Source of the DNA: Pseudomonadota bacterium
GTDB lineage: Bacteria; Pseudomonadota; Alphaproteobacteria; Rhizobiales; Xanthobacteraceae
Direction of reading: 5' to 3'
NCBI GenBank assembly: GCA_021823875.1
Contig: JAKAMD010000006.1
Location: forward strand, 1-24,588
DNA length: 24,588 nucleotides
Each line of letters starts with the position of its first letter. Within the stretch, counting starts at the first letter, position 1. Below the pieces are notes generated by a model, which saw only the letters and a program-made list of their open reading frames with translations, had not been told where the DNA came from and searched no databases. Of the stretch, positions 8,474 to 15,063 are shown in pieces. A program made the position numbers and the translations under genes.

Positions 8474-9874
8474 TTATTTCGAAAGCGCCGCGCCGATGCG
8501 CGCGATCAGCATGGCGGCAACATCCTCCTTGCTCTGCGGCGGCCAGGGCTCGACGCCATCGGCGCTTACCAGTTCGATGGTGTTGCGGTCGCCGCCCATG
8601 ATGCCGGTCTGCGGCGAGACGTCGTTGGCGAGGATCCAGTCGCAGCCCTTGCGCGCGAGCTTGGCCTTGGCATTGGCGATGACGTTTTCGGTCTCGGCGG
8701 CAAAGCCGATCACCAGTTGCGGCCGTTGCGTGCGGCGATGCGCGATAGTCGAGAGGATGTCGGGGTTTTCCACCAGTGACAGCGCAGGGGTCGTTTGACC
8801 CGCGGTTTTCTTGAGTTTTTGCACGCCCGCATTGGCCACTCGCCAATCGGCGACCGCGGCGGCGAAAATCGCCACATCCGCCGGCAACGCGCGCTCGACC
8901 GCAGTCAGCATGTCGCGCGCGCTTTCGACATGGATCGTCTTCACGCCGATTGGATCGGGCAGGTTCACCGGACCGCTGACCAATGTCACGTCGGCGCCGG
9001 CGGCGGCAGCAGCAGCGGCAATGGCATGGCCTTGCTTGCCGGATGAGCGGTTGGCGATATAGCGCACCGGATCGATCGGCTCATGGGTCGGTCCGGAGGT
9101 GATCAACACATGCTTGCCGGTGAGCGGCAGCGGCGCGAGATGCGCGGCGAGTAGCTTGTCCACTGCCGCGGCAATTTCGAGCGGCTCGGCCATACGGCCC
9201 TTACCGCTTTCACGCGCCTCCGCCATCTCGCCTTCGTTGGGTCCGACGAGCTTGATACCGTCGGCGACGAGCTGTGCCAGATTGCGTTGCGTCGCCTTGT
9301 GCGCCCACATCGCCGGGTTCATCGCCGGCGCCAGCAGGATCGGCGCCTTGGTTGCGAGCAGCACGGCGGTGGCGAGATCGTCGGCATGGCCGCCGGCCAT
9401 CTTGGCCATCAGATCGGCGGTGGCCGGTGCCACCACGATGAGGTCGGTCTCGCGCGCCAGCCGGATGTGGCCGACATCGAATTCATGCGCCGGATCGAAC
9501 AGGTCGGTGAACACGCGCGAGCCGACAAGGGCGCCGGCCGCCAGCGGGGTGACGAAATGCTCGGCCGCCTTGGTCATGATGCAACGCACGGCGAGCCCGC
9601 GTTCCTTCAGCCGGCGGATCAGATCGAGCGACTTGTAGGCAGCAATGCCGCCAGAGATGATCAGCAGCACGCGCTTGGTCGTGGCTGCTGCGGGCGCCGT
9701 CTCGGCCGGCGTCGGCGGGCTGACCGGCGCGGGCTGCGCGGGGCCGGGTTCTTCAGCGGCCTCGCGCAGGATGGTGCGCACCTCGTCCTCGACCGAGCGG
9801 CCGTTCTTGGCGGCGCGCAGGCGCAGGAGCTGCTTCAAGCGCTCGTCGAGCTGCCGGACGGTGAGCGAGGCCAT
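8474..9874 (-). CDS. coaBC: Bifunctional phosphopantothenoylcysteine decarboxylase / phosphopantothenate-cysteine ligase with N-terminal ribbon-helix-helix domain
   Basis: A 466-residue coenzyme A enzyme. CoaC part about 66-245: flavoprotein fold with GGIAAYK (75-81), active His136 in VGHIRL and PAMN (183-186). CoaB part about 250-466: SSGKQG (277-282) and AAVADWR (339-345) with Lys353. It joins cysteine to 4'-phosphopantothenate and decarboxylates the product to 4'-phosphopantetheine. Two oddities. First, residues 1-42 (MASLTVRQLDERLKQLLRLR, then NGRSVEDEVRTILREA) form a FitA/Arc-type ribbon-helix-helix joined by a Pro/Ala-rich linker (43-65). The ATG at 9874 has AAAGGA upstream, so this domain is translated. 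Second, the clamp that reads ACG-x-x-GPGRM in E. coli reads AEARESGKGRM here, without its cysteine. The only cysteines are Cys98 and Cys411. Confidence 0.93.
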   Translation of the reverse strand: MASLTVRQLDERLKQLLRLRAAKNGRSVEDEVRTILREAAEEPGPAQPAPVSPPTPAETAPAAATTKRVLLIISGGIAAYKSLDLIRRLKERGLAVRCIMTKAAEHFVTPLAAGALVGSRVFTDLFDPAHEFDVGHIRLARETDLIVVAPATADLMAKMAGGHADDLATAVLLATKAPILLAPAMNPAMWAHKATQRNLAQLVADGIKLVGPNEGEMAEARESGKGRMAEPLEIAAAVDKLLAAHLAPLPLTGKHVLITSGPTHEPIDPVRYIANRSSGKQGHAIAAAAAAAGADVTLVSGPVNLPDPIGVKTIHVESARDMLTAVERALPADVAIFAAAVADWRVANAGVQKLKKTAGQTTPALSLVENPDILSTIAHRRTQRPQLVIGFAAETENVIANAKAKLARKGCDWILANDVSPQTGIMGGDRNTIELVSADGVEPWPPQSKEDVAAMLIARIGAALSK

Positions 9875-9903
9875 GCGGGAAAATCCTTTAACGTAAGGCG
9901 CTT

Positions 9904-9931
9904 AGTATAGCGTTGATCGCATTGCAATCAA
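9904..9931 (-). promoter_or_regulatory. Probable coaBC promoter
   Basis: On the minus strand TTGATT (9926-9931, 4 of 6 to the -35 consensus) is separated by 16 bases from TATACT (9904-9909, 5 of 6 to -10). Transcription would start near 9897, leaving a leader of about 22 bases that contains the AAAGGA site before the coaBC ATG. The spacing and position fit well. Confidence 0.5.
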
Positions 9932-9939
9932 TGCAATCA
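9914..9939. promoter_or_regulatory. Cluster of TGCAATCA-type half-sites over the coaBC promoter (operator candidate)
   Basis: Three related 8-mers lie in 26 bp: TGATCGCA (9914-9921, inverted, one mismatch), TGCAATCA (9923-9930) and TGCAATCA (9932-9939). The first two form a near-palindrome around one central base; ATTGCA-N5-TGCAAT (9921-9937) is also a perfect inverted repeat. The cluster covers the predicted -35 and spacer of coaBC. The encoded ribbon-helix-helix domain of CoaBC, or the ArsR protein encoded on the other side, are the obvious candidate ligands. I recall the FitA half-site as TGCTATCA, which would be similar, but could not check it. Confidence 0.45.
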
Positions 9940-9998
9940 TTACCCCTTTGACCGATGCCCGTCGAGCCGCCTTGACGGGGCGGCCGGTCTTATGTATT

Positions 9999-10018
9999 TA
10001 ACCGATCAGTTATTTAAC
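9999..10018. promoter_or_regulatory. AT-rich inverted-repeat operator candidate at the arsR start
   Basis: TAACCGATCAGTTA (9999-10012) is a palindrome with one mismatched pair, and its right arm also pairs with the next arm as GTTA-TT-TAAC (10009-10018). This stretch is markedly AT-rich against its surroundings and ends three bases before the ATG at 10022. ArsR-family regulators commonly repress their own operon from such sites, so autoregulation is a reasonable inference. Confidence 0.4.
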
Positions 10019-10021
10019 TAA

Positions 10022-10438
10022 ATGGTTCAATATAACATGCCAGACGTCGACGCGCTCTCCGCCACCTTCGCCGCGCTGGCCGATCCGACCCGGCGCGCCA
10101 TCCTGGCGCGGCTCGCCAGCGGCGAGACCTCGGTGTCGAAGCTGGCCGAGCCGTTCGACATCAGCCTGCCGGCCGTCTCCAAGCATCTCAAAGTGCTCGA
10201 GCGCGCCGGGCTGATCGCGCGCAGCCGCGACGCGCAGATGCGGCCCTGCCGCATCGAGCCGCAGGCGCTCAAGACCGTCGATGACTGGCTCGCGGAATAC
10301 CGCCGGCTGTGGGAGCAACGGCTCGACCGGCTCGACGATTATCTGAAGACACTGCAGGCGCAGGAAAAACAAACCGCCAAGCCGGCATCGAAATCCAGGG
10401 AGAAGAAAAGTGGCCGCAGCAAACAACCTCGATCTTGA
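10022..10438 (+). CDS. ArsR family winged-helix regulator
   Basis: A 138-residue ArsR/SmtB-type repressor. ALSATFAALADPTRRAILARL (11-31) is the conserved start of the DNA-binding domain, and SVSKLAEPFDISLPAVSKHL followed by KVLERAGLI is its helix-turn-helix. There is no Cys-rich metal site such as CVC or DxHxxH, so it is not an obvious metal sensor. The Lys/Arg-rich tail (QTAKPASKSREKKSGRSK) is unstructured. The first ATG at 10022 and a second at 10037 both lack a Shine-Dalgarno sequence; the operator ends at 10018, so the transcript may be leaderless. Its end overlaps the next gene by 29 bp. ArsR genes coupled to AHSA1/SRPBCC genes are a recurring arrangement, with the SRPBCC protein thought to bind or process the inducer. 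Confidence 0.88.
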   Translation: MVQYNMPDVDALSATFAALADPTRRAILARLASGETSVSKLAEPFDISLPAVSKHLKVLERAGLIARSRDAQMRPCRIEPQALKTVDDWLAEYRRLWEQRLDRLDDYLKTLQAQEKQTAKPASKSREKKSGRSKQPRS

Positions 10439-10919
10439 ATCCGATCCGCGCGCCATCATCGGCATGCGTGTGTTCGACGCGCCGCGTGCGCTGGTGTTCG
10501 CCTGTTTCACCGATCCGCAGCATCTGGCGCAATGGTGGGGCCCGAACGGCTTCAGCCTGACCACCCATAGTTTCGACTTCCGGCCCGGCGGCGTCTGGCG
10601 CTTCGTCATGCACGGGCCGGACGGCCGCGATTACCAGAACCGCGTCACCTATGACGAGATCGTGCCGCCCGCGCGCATCGTCTATCGCCATGGCGGCGGC
10701 GACGATGTCGAACCGGTGCAGTTCAGCACAACGATCACCTTCGAGGATGTCGGCGGCGGCCGCACGCGTCTCACCTGGCGCGGCGTCTTCCCGTCGGCGG
10801 AAGAGCGCGCGCGTGTGATCAAGGAATACGGCGCCGACACGGGGCTGGTGCAGACCATGGCGCGGCTCGATGGCTATGTCGCCGCCCAGGCTGCGGCGCA
10901 ACAACAGCAGCAGCAATGA
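10410..10919 (+). CDS. SRPBCC (AHSA1-type) domain protein 1
   Basis: A 169-residue START-like hydrophobic-pocket protein. The AHSA1 signature VFDAPRALVFACFTDPQHLA followed by QWWGP covers about 21-45, then FDFRPGGVWRFVMHGPDGRDY and the C-terminal helix. Substrate unknown. The GTG start at 10410 is chosen because AGGGAG (10397-10402) lies 7 bases upstream, inside the end of arsR, so translation is probably coupled. The C-terminus ends in a run of alanine and glutamine (AAQAAAQQQQQQ) encoded by CAA/CAG repeats, which is unlike the other two paralogues in this cassette. The stop at 10919 faces marR 10 bp away. Confidence 0.87.
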   Translation: MAAANNLDLESDPRAIIGMRVFDAPRALVFACFTDPQHLAQWWGPNGFSLTTHSFDFRPGGVWRFVMHGPDGRDYQNRVTYDEIVPPARIVYRHGGGDDVEPVQFSTTITFEDVGGGRTRLTWRGVFPSAEERARVIKEYGADTGLVQTMARLDGYVAAQAAAQQQQQQ

Positions 10920-10929
10920 TGGCCCACCG

Positions 10930-11376
10930 TCAGGTCAGCGCGCGCAAGGCCGCGCGTAACTTGTCCGGGCTCAGCGCCGCCAGCTGCCGGTCGAGCGCCG
11001 CGTGGCTCTCTTTCCAGATCGGGAAGGCCTTGCCAAGCAATGCACGGCCGGCCGCGGTGATGGCGAGCCGCCGGCTGCGACGGTCTTCCTTGTCGACCGT
11101 TATCTTCACCAGTCCGCGCCGTTCCAGCGGCTTGAGCGCGGCGGTCAGCGTGGTGCGATCCATGGCGAGCAACGCGGCGACGCTGCCGAGCGTAGGCGGC
11201 TGCGGCCGGTTGAGCGACATCAGAAGCGAAAACTGGCCGTTGGTCAGATCGAGCGGGCGCAGCGCCTCGTCGAAGCGGCGCGCCAGCGCGCGGGCGGCCC
11301 GCTGCGCATGCAGGCAGAGGCAGGTGTCGCGCACGACCGGCGTGAGTTCGAACGGCAGGGCTGCGACCTTTGACAT
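10930..11376 (-). CDS. MarR family winged-helix regulator
   Basis: A 148-residue MarR/DUF24-like dimer-type regulator. Helix 1 contains CLCLHAQRAARALARRFDEAL, then LTNGQFSLLMSL, the recognition helix region AALLAMDRTTLTAALKPLERRGLV and the wing DKEDRRSRRLAITAAGRALL, all typical of MarR. The closely spaced cysteines at the start (DTCLCLHAQ) could be redox- or electrophile-sensitive, but that is speculation. It is the only minus-strand gene of the cassette and ends 10 bp after SRPBCC gene 1. Its own start lies among overlapping divergent promoters with a perfect palindrome, so it probably represses itself and the downstream VOC/SRPBCC genes. No SD is seen before the ATG, so the transcript may be leaderless. 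Confidence 0.88.
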   Translation of the reverse strand: MSKVAALPFELTPVVRDTCLCLHAQRAARALARRFDEALRPLDLTNGQFSLLMSLNRPQPPTLGSVAALLAMDRTTLTAALKPLERRGLVKITVDKEDRRSRRLAITAAGRALLGKAFPIWKESHAALDRQLAALSPDKLRAALRALT

Positions 11377-11398
11377 AGGTCAAATATGTTGATATCAA
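11370..11398 (+). promoter_or_regulatory. Predicted plus-strand promoter of the VOC/SRPBCC operon
   Basis: TTGACA (11370-11375, perfect -35) and TATCAA (11393-11398, 4 of 6 to -10) are 17 bases apart. Transcription would start near 11405, giving a leader of about 97 bases before the first VOC gene at 11502. The -10 lies inside the 12-bp palindrome at 11388-11399. Confidence 0.4.
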
Positions 11399-11410
11399 CT
11401 TAATTGTCAA
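11381..11410 (-). promoter_or_regulatory. Predicted marR promoter
   Basis: On the minus strand TTGACA (11405-11410, perfect -35) is followed after 18 bases by TATTTG (11381-11386). Transcription would begin about at the marR ATG (11376), consistent with a leaderless mRNA and the missing SD. The palindrome lies exactly in the spacer. Confidence 0.42.
11388..11399. promoter_or_regulatory. Perfect palindrome GTTGATATCAAC, probable MarR operator
   Basis: A perfect 12-bp palindrome in an AT-rich patch between marR and the divergent VOC/SRPBCC genes. It sits in the spacer of the marR promoter and over the -10 of the plus-strand promoter. A MarR dimer here would shut off both directions. MarR sites are usually short AT-rich palindromes of this type. 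Confidence 0.5.
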
Positions 11411-11501
11411 GGATCGACCCGGCCGGCTCGCGCGTTGTCCCCCGCGGATTGCGCCACGGGTCAGAAAAAACCGGCGCCGGTTACCACCACGGGAGAACGA
11501 C

Positions 11502-11903
11502 ATGAATATTCAGCCTTATCTGACTTTCAGCGGCCGCTGCGAAGAGGCGATCGCATTCTACCAGCAGGCGCTCGGCGCCGAAGTCGCCATGCTGCTGCGC
11601 TGGAAGGACTGTCCCGACAGATCCATGTGCGCGGCGGACAATGCGGACAGGGTCATGCATGCGAGCCTGCGCATCGGCGACGCGACCATGATGATGTCCG
11701 ACGGGCCCAAAGACGCGCCATTGGACTTCAAGGGTTTCACGCTCTCGCTCGACGCCAAGGACGAAGGCGACGCCAACCGGCTGTTCAATGCGCTCGCCGC
11801 CGGCGGCAGCGTCACCATGCCGCTGGGCAAGACGTTCTTTTCGCCGTGCTTCGGCATGTGCGCCGACAAATTCGGCGTGCACTGGATGATCATCGTCCCG
11901 TAA
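11502..11903 (+). CDS. VOC family protein 1 (PhnB-like)
   Basis: A 133-residue vicinal-oxygen-chelate (glyoxalase/bleomycin-resistance fold) protein of the PhnB type. It starts MNIQPYLTFSGRCEEAIAFY, which is the family hallmark, followed by VMHASLRIGDATMMMSD (51-67) and the C-terminal FGMCADKFGVHWMI. Such proteins bind a divalent metal or small molecule between two paired beta-alpha-beta-beta-beta units; the ligand here is unknown. GGGAG lies about 7 bases before the ATG. First gene of the plus-strand operon downstream of the palindrome. Confidence 0.87.
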   Translation: MNIQPYLTFSGRCEEAIAFYQQALGAEVAMLLRWKDCPDRSMCAADNADRVMHASLRIGDATMMMSDGPKDAPLDFKGFTLSLDAKDEGDANRLFNALAAGGSVTMPLGKTFFSPCFGMCADKFGVHWMIIVP

Positions 11904-11940
11904 ACGCTGCCAGAAACAACCGACAGGGAGAACCGACATC

Positions 11941-12450
11941 ATGGCCGGCGAATTCGTCATCGCGCGCGTGTTCGACGCGCCGCGCGATCTGCTCTGGCGG
12001 TGCTTCACCGAGGTGGAGCGCATGAAACAATGGTGGGGCCCGAAGGGCTTCACCGTCATCGCCGCGACCATGGATCTGCGCGTCGGCGGCACCTACCACT
12101 ACGGCATGAAGGCGCCGGACGGCGCCGTCATGTGGGGCAAGTTCCTCTTCCGCGAGATCGTGCCCGGCGAGCGCCTGGTGTTCGTCAATCACTTCTCGGA
12201 CGAAACCGGCGGCGTGACGCGGCATCCGATGGCACCGACCTGGCCGCTCAAGTTGCTCTCGACCTTCAGCTTCGCGAATGCGCCCGGCGGCAAGACCCAA
12301 TTCACCGTGCGCTGGCAGACGCTCGACGCTACGCCGGAAGAGCAGGCGACCTTCGACAGCGACCAGTCGCGCGTCAGCATGACAAACGGCTGGACCGGCA
12401 CCATGGACCAGCTCGACGCCTATCTGGCCAAAGCGAAACAGGGAGCGTGA
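11941..12450 (+). CDS. SRPBCC (AHSA1-type) domain protein 2
   Basis: A 169-residue START-like protein beginning MAGEFVIARVFDAPRDLLWR, then FTEVERMKQWWGPKGF and MDLRVGGTYHYGMKAPDG, closely paralogous to the SRPBCC proteins on either side. AGGGAG precedes the ATG at about 10 bases. It lies 37 bp downstream of VOC 1 and 11 bp before VOC 2, so it is co-transcribed. The HP-MAPTWPLKLLSTFSF segment after the central strands is longer than in the other two. Substrate unknown. Confidence 0.88.
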   Translation: MAGEFVIARVFDAPRDLLWRCFTEVERMKQWWGPKGFTVIAATMDLRVGGTYHYGMKAPDGAVMWGKFLFREIVPGERLVFVNHFSDETGGVTRHPMAPTWPLKLLSTFSFANAPGGKTQFTVRWQTLDATPEEQATFDSDQSRVSMTNGWTGTMDQLDAYLAKAKQGA

Positions 12451-12461
12451 AAGGAAACAGC

Positions 12462-12965
12462 ATGACGATCGCCCGGCACATGATCACGCCCTGCCTGTGG
12501 TTCGACGATCAGGCCGAGCAGGCGGCCAATCTCTACTGCGCAGTGTTTCCGAACTCCAAGATCACTGCGATCAGCCGCTACCCGGACGCCGGGCAGGAGA
12601 TTCACAAGAGGCCGGCAGGCTCGGTGATGGTGGTTGCCTTCGAGCTCGACGGCCAGCCGTTCACCGCCCTCAACGGTGGCCCGACCTTCACGTTCGACGA
12701 GGCGGTGTCGTTTCACGTCATGTGCGATACCCAAGCCGATGTCGACTACTACTGGAACGCGCTGATTCAAAATGGCGGCCAGGAAGGCCCCTGCGGCTGG
12801 CTGAAGGACAAGTTCGGGCTGTCCTGGCAGGTCGTGCCGAGCGCCATCCCCCGCATGATGGCCGACCCGGACAGCCGCAAATCGGCGCGCGTCAGGAATG
12901 CCTTCATGAAAATGAAAAAGCTCGATCTTGCGACCATCGAGCGCGCCTATGCCGGGCAAGTTTGA
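12462..12965 (+). CDS. VOC family protein 2 (3-demethylubiquinone-9 3-methyltransferase-type domain)
   Basis: A 167-residue VOC-fold protein. ITPCLWFDDQAEQAANLYCAVFPNSKI, SRYPDAGQEIHKRPAGSV, FTALNGGPTFTFDEAVSF and the ending DKFGLSWQVVPS are typical of the Pfam family named after a demethylubiquinone methyltransferase. The name is historical and no methyltransferase motif is present. The frame is open back to 12000 inside SRPBCC 2, but AAAGGA about 6 bases before the ATG at 12462 marks the real start. The proximity of ubiB and ubiE is probably chance. Ligand unknown. Confidence 0.87.
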   Translation: MTIARHMITPCLWFDDQAEQAANLYCAVFPNSKITAISRYPDAGQEIHKRPAGSVMVVAFELDGQPFTALNGGPTFTFDEAVSFHVMCDTQADVDYYWNALIQNGGQEGPCGWLKDKFGLSWQVVPSAIPRMMADPDSRKSARVRNAFMKMKKLDLATIERAYAGQV

Positions 12966-12979
12966 GGGACAACACACGC

Positions 12980-13447
12980 ATGAACAAACCGGCGCAATTC
13001 GGCGAGCAAACCATCACTCTCACCCGCGTTTACGACGCGCCGCGCGACCTGGTTTGGTGCGCCTGGACCGACCCTAAGCATCTGGCGCACTGGTTCGGGC
13101 CGCGCGGCTTCACCAGCTCGGTGCCCGAACTGGATGTGCGCGTCGGCGGCGCCTTGCGCATCGTCATGCACGGACCTGACGGCAACGACTATCCGATGAA
13201 GGGCGAGTTCCGCGAGGTGGTGCCGCCCGAACGCCTTGTGTTCAGCAACATCGCCATCGACAAGGACGGCAATCATCTGCTGGAAGGCGAGACCACCGTC
13301 ATTCTTTCGGAGCAGGACGGCAAGACCAGGCTGACCCTGCATACGCGTGCGGTCGGCCTCGTTCCGATCGCGCCGCAGATGCTGGCCGGCATGGAAGCGG
13401 GCTGGCGCCAGAGCCTCGATAAGCTGGATGAACTGGTGCGCGGCTGA
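12980..13447 (+). CDS. SRPBCC (AHSA1-type) domain protein 3
   Basis: A 155-residue START-like protein: TLTRVYDAPRDLVWCAWTDP then AHWFGPRGF, LDVRVGGALRIVMHGPDGNDY, and a C-terminal helix MEAGWRQSLDKLDELV. It resembles SRPBCC 1 more than SRPBCC 2 in the central HGPDG-DY stretch. GAGGGA precedes the ATG, 14 bp after VOC 2. The stop is 7 bp from the converging ubiB stop, which marks the right edge of the cassette. Confidence 0.88.
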   Translation: MNKPAQFGEQTITLTRVYDAPRDLVWCAWTDPKHLAHWFGPRGFTSSVPELDVRVGGALRIVMHGPDGNDYPMKGEFREVVPPERLVFSNIAIDKDGNHLLEGETTVILSEQDGKTRLTLHTRAVGLVPIAPQMLAGMEAGWRQSLDKLDELVRG

Positions 13448-13454
13448 GCGCCAC

Positions 13455-15029
13455 TCACCAGACGAGCCAGGCGATCCAGGCCAAGAGCGCCGCGATCACC
13501 CACAGCGCCGTTACGGTGCCGCGATTGCGGCGCGCCTCCGCCCGGCCGATGGCCTCGACCGTTCCCGGCGACAGCACCAGGCCGTGGCGGGTGGCCTCAT
13601 CGATCTGGTCGAACAGCGTGCCGGTGCGGCTCAGCAGTGCCGGCACCTCGCCGAGGAATTTGCCGATTACGCCGGCGCCTTGCGCCACGTCTTCCAGCTT
13701 GCCCAGGGGGCCGAGATTGCGGGCGATCCATTCGCGCACCACGGGGTCAGCGGTCTTCCACATGTCGAGCCGCGGATCGAGCGCGCGCGCCACGCCCTCC
13801 ACCACCACCATGGTTTTCTGCAGCAGCAGCAGCTCCGGCCGCGTGCGCATGTCGAACAAAGCGGTGACCTCGAACAGCAAGGTCAGCAGCTTGGCCATGG
13901 AAATGTCTTCGGCGGTGCGATTGTGGATCGGCTCGCCGATGGCGCGCACCGCCTGCGCGAAGCTTTCCACTGAGTGATGGTGCGGCACGTAACCGGCGTC
14001 AAAATGGATCTGCGCCGTGCGCATGTAATCGCGGGTGATGAAGCCGAACAGGATTTCGGCGAGGAAGCGCCGCTCCTTGGGGCCGAGCCGGCCCATGATG
14101 CCGAAGTCGACCGCAACCAGCTTGCCGTCGTCGTCGACGAACAGATTGCCGGGATGCATGTCGGCGTGGAAGAAGCCGTCGCGCAGCGCCTGGCGCAGGA
14201 AGCTCTGGATCACGGTGCGGCCTAGTCCCGGCAGGTCGAAGCCCTTGGCGGCGAGCGTGGCGCGGTCGTTGAGCTTGGTGCCGTCGATCCATTCCAGCGT
14301 CAGCACTTCGCGCGCGGTGCGGTCCCAGTCGACCGTCGGCACGCGGAACCCGGGATCGTCGCGGGTATTCTGCGCCATCTCGGAAGCAGCGGCCGCTTCC
14401 AGGCGAAAATCCATCTCGATGGCCACCGAGCGATCGAGCGTCGCCACCACTTCGGTAAGCCGCAGCCTTTGCGCCTCTGGCGACATTTCCTCGGCCTTGC
14501 GAGCAACGAAGTAGAAAGCGTTGAGATCGGTCTTGAGGCGGCCTTCGATGCCGGGGCGCAGCACCTTCACTGCCACCGGCTTGCGAGTGCCGTCCTCCAG
14601 CTCCACCTCGGCGCGGTGCACCTGCGCGATCGAAGCGGCGGCGACCGCCGGGCCGAAGCTGGCATAGACTTCCTTGACCGGCTTGCCGAGCGCGGCGGCG
14701 ATGGCGGCCTCCGCCACGTCGTGCGGGAATGGCGGCAGGCTATCCTGCAAGCTTTCAAGATCGAGCGCGATCGCGGTGCCGACCACGTCGGGACGGGTGG
14801 CGAGAAACTGGCCGAGCTTGACATAGGTCGGCCCCAGCCGGGTGAGCGCGGCGGAGAGGCGGCTCGAGCTTTCGCCGGCGCTGCGGCGTTCAATGAGGCG
14901 CAACAGCGCGATCATCCATTTCGCCGGGGGCGGCAGCGGCCGCGTATCGACCAGCGCGAACACGCCTTCGCGCGCGAACACGAAGCCGACGCGGGCGAGC
15001 CGCATGAGATGGGGAATGGCGGAGATCAA
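13455..15029 (-). CDS. ubiB: Ubiquinone biosynthesis accessory protein UbiB (ABC1/ADCK-type atypical kinase)
   Basis: A 524-residue atypical kinase/ATPase needed for ubiquinone synthesis. KxGQ motif KLGQ (71-74), Ala-rich loop AAASIAQVH (130-138), Lys155 in AVKVL, HADMHPGNLF (288-297) with the catalytic Asp290 and Asn295, and DFG (308-310). Two transmembrane-like helices at the C-terminus (about 500-523) anchor it, as in other UbiB proteins. The start taken is a TTG at 15029 (family N-terminus MISAIPHLMRLARVGFVFAREG); an ATG at 15005 would remove 8 residues. It lies 34 bp after ubiE, same strand. Confidence 0.94.
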   Translation of the reverse strand: MISAIPHLMRLARVGFVFAREGVFALVDTRPLPPPAKWMIALLRLIERRSAGESSSRLSAALTRLGPTYVKLGQFLATRPDVVGTAIALDLESLQDSLPPFPHDVAEAAIAAALGKPVKEVYASFGPAVAAASIAQVHRAEVELEDGTRKPVAVKVLRPGIEGRLKTDLNAFYFVARKAEEMSPEAQRLRLTEVVATLDRSVAIEMDFRLEAAAASEMAQNTRDDPGFRVPTVDWDRTAREVLTLEWIDGTKLNDRATLAAKGFDLPGLGRTVIQSFLRQALRDGFFHADMHPGNLFVDDDGKLVAVDFGIMGRLGPKERRFLAEILFGFITRDYMRTAQIHFDAGYVPHHHSVESFAQAVRAIGEPIHNRTAEDISMAKLLTLLFEVTALFDMRTRPELLLLQKTMVVVEGVARALDPRLDMWKTADPVVREWIARNLGPLGKLEDVAQGAGVIGKFLGEVPALLSRTGTLFDQIDEATRHGLVLSPGTVEAIGRAEARRNRGTVTALWVIAALLAWIAWLVW

Positions 15030-15063
15030 GTGAACGGCTCCGCCGTCGCGAATACAACAAACA

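Noticed and set aside
9755..9874. Separate FitA-type antitoxin gene with a toxin partner
   Set aside because: The RHH segment runs in frame into CoaC with no stop, and no PIN-domain toxin gene is nearby.
12000..12461. In-frame upstream extension of VOC protein 2
   Set aside because: It lies wholly inside SRPBCC 2 in another frame, and AAAGGA just before 12462 gives a better start.
12462..12965. VOC protein 2 as a ubiquinone methyltransferase linked to ubiE/ubiB
   Set aside because: The family name is misleading; there is no SAM-binding motif and the fold is VOC, on the opposite strand from ubiB.
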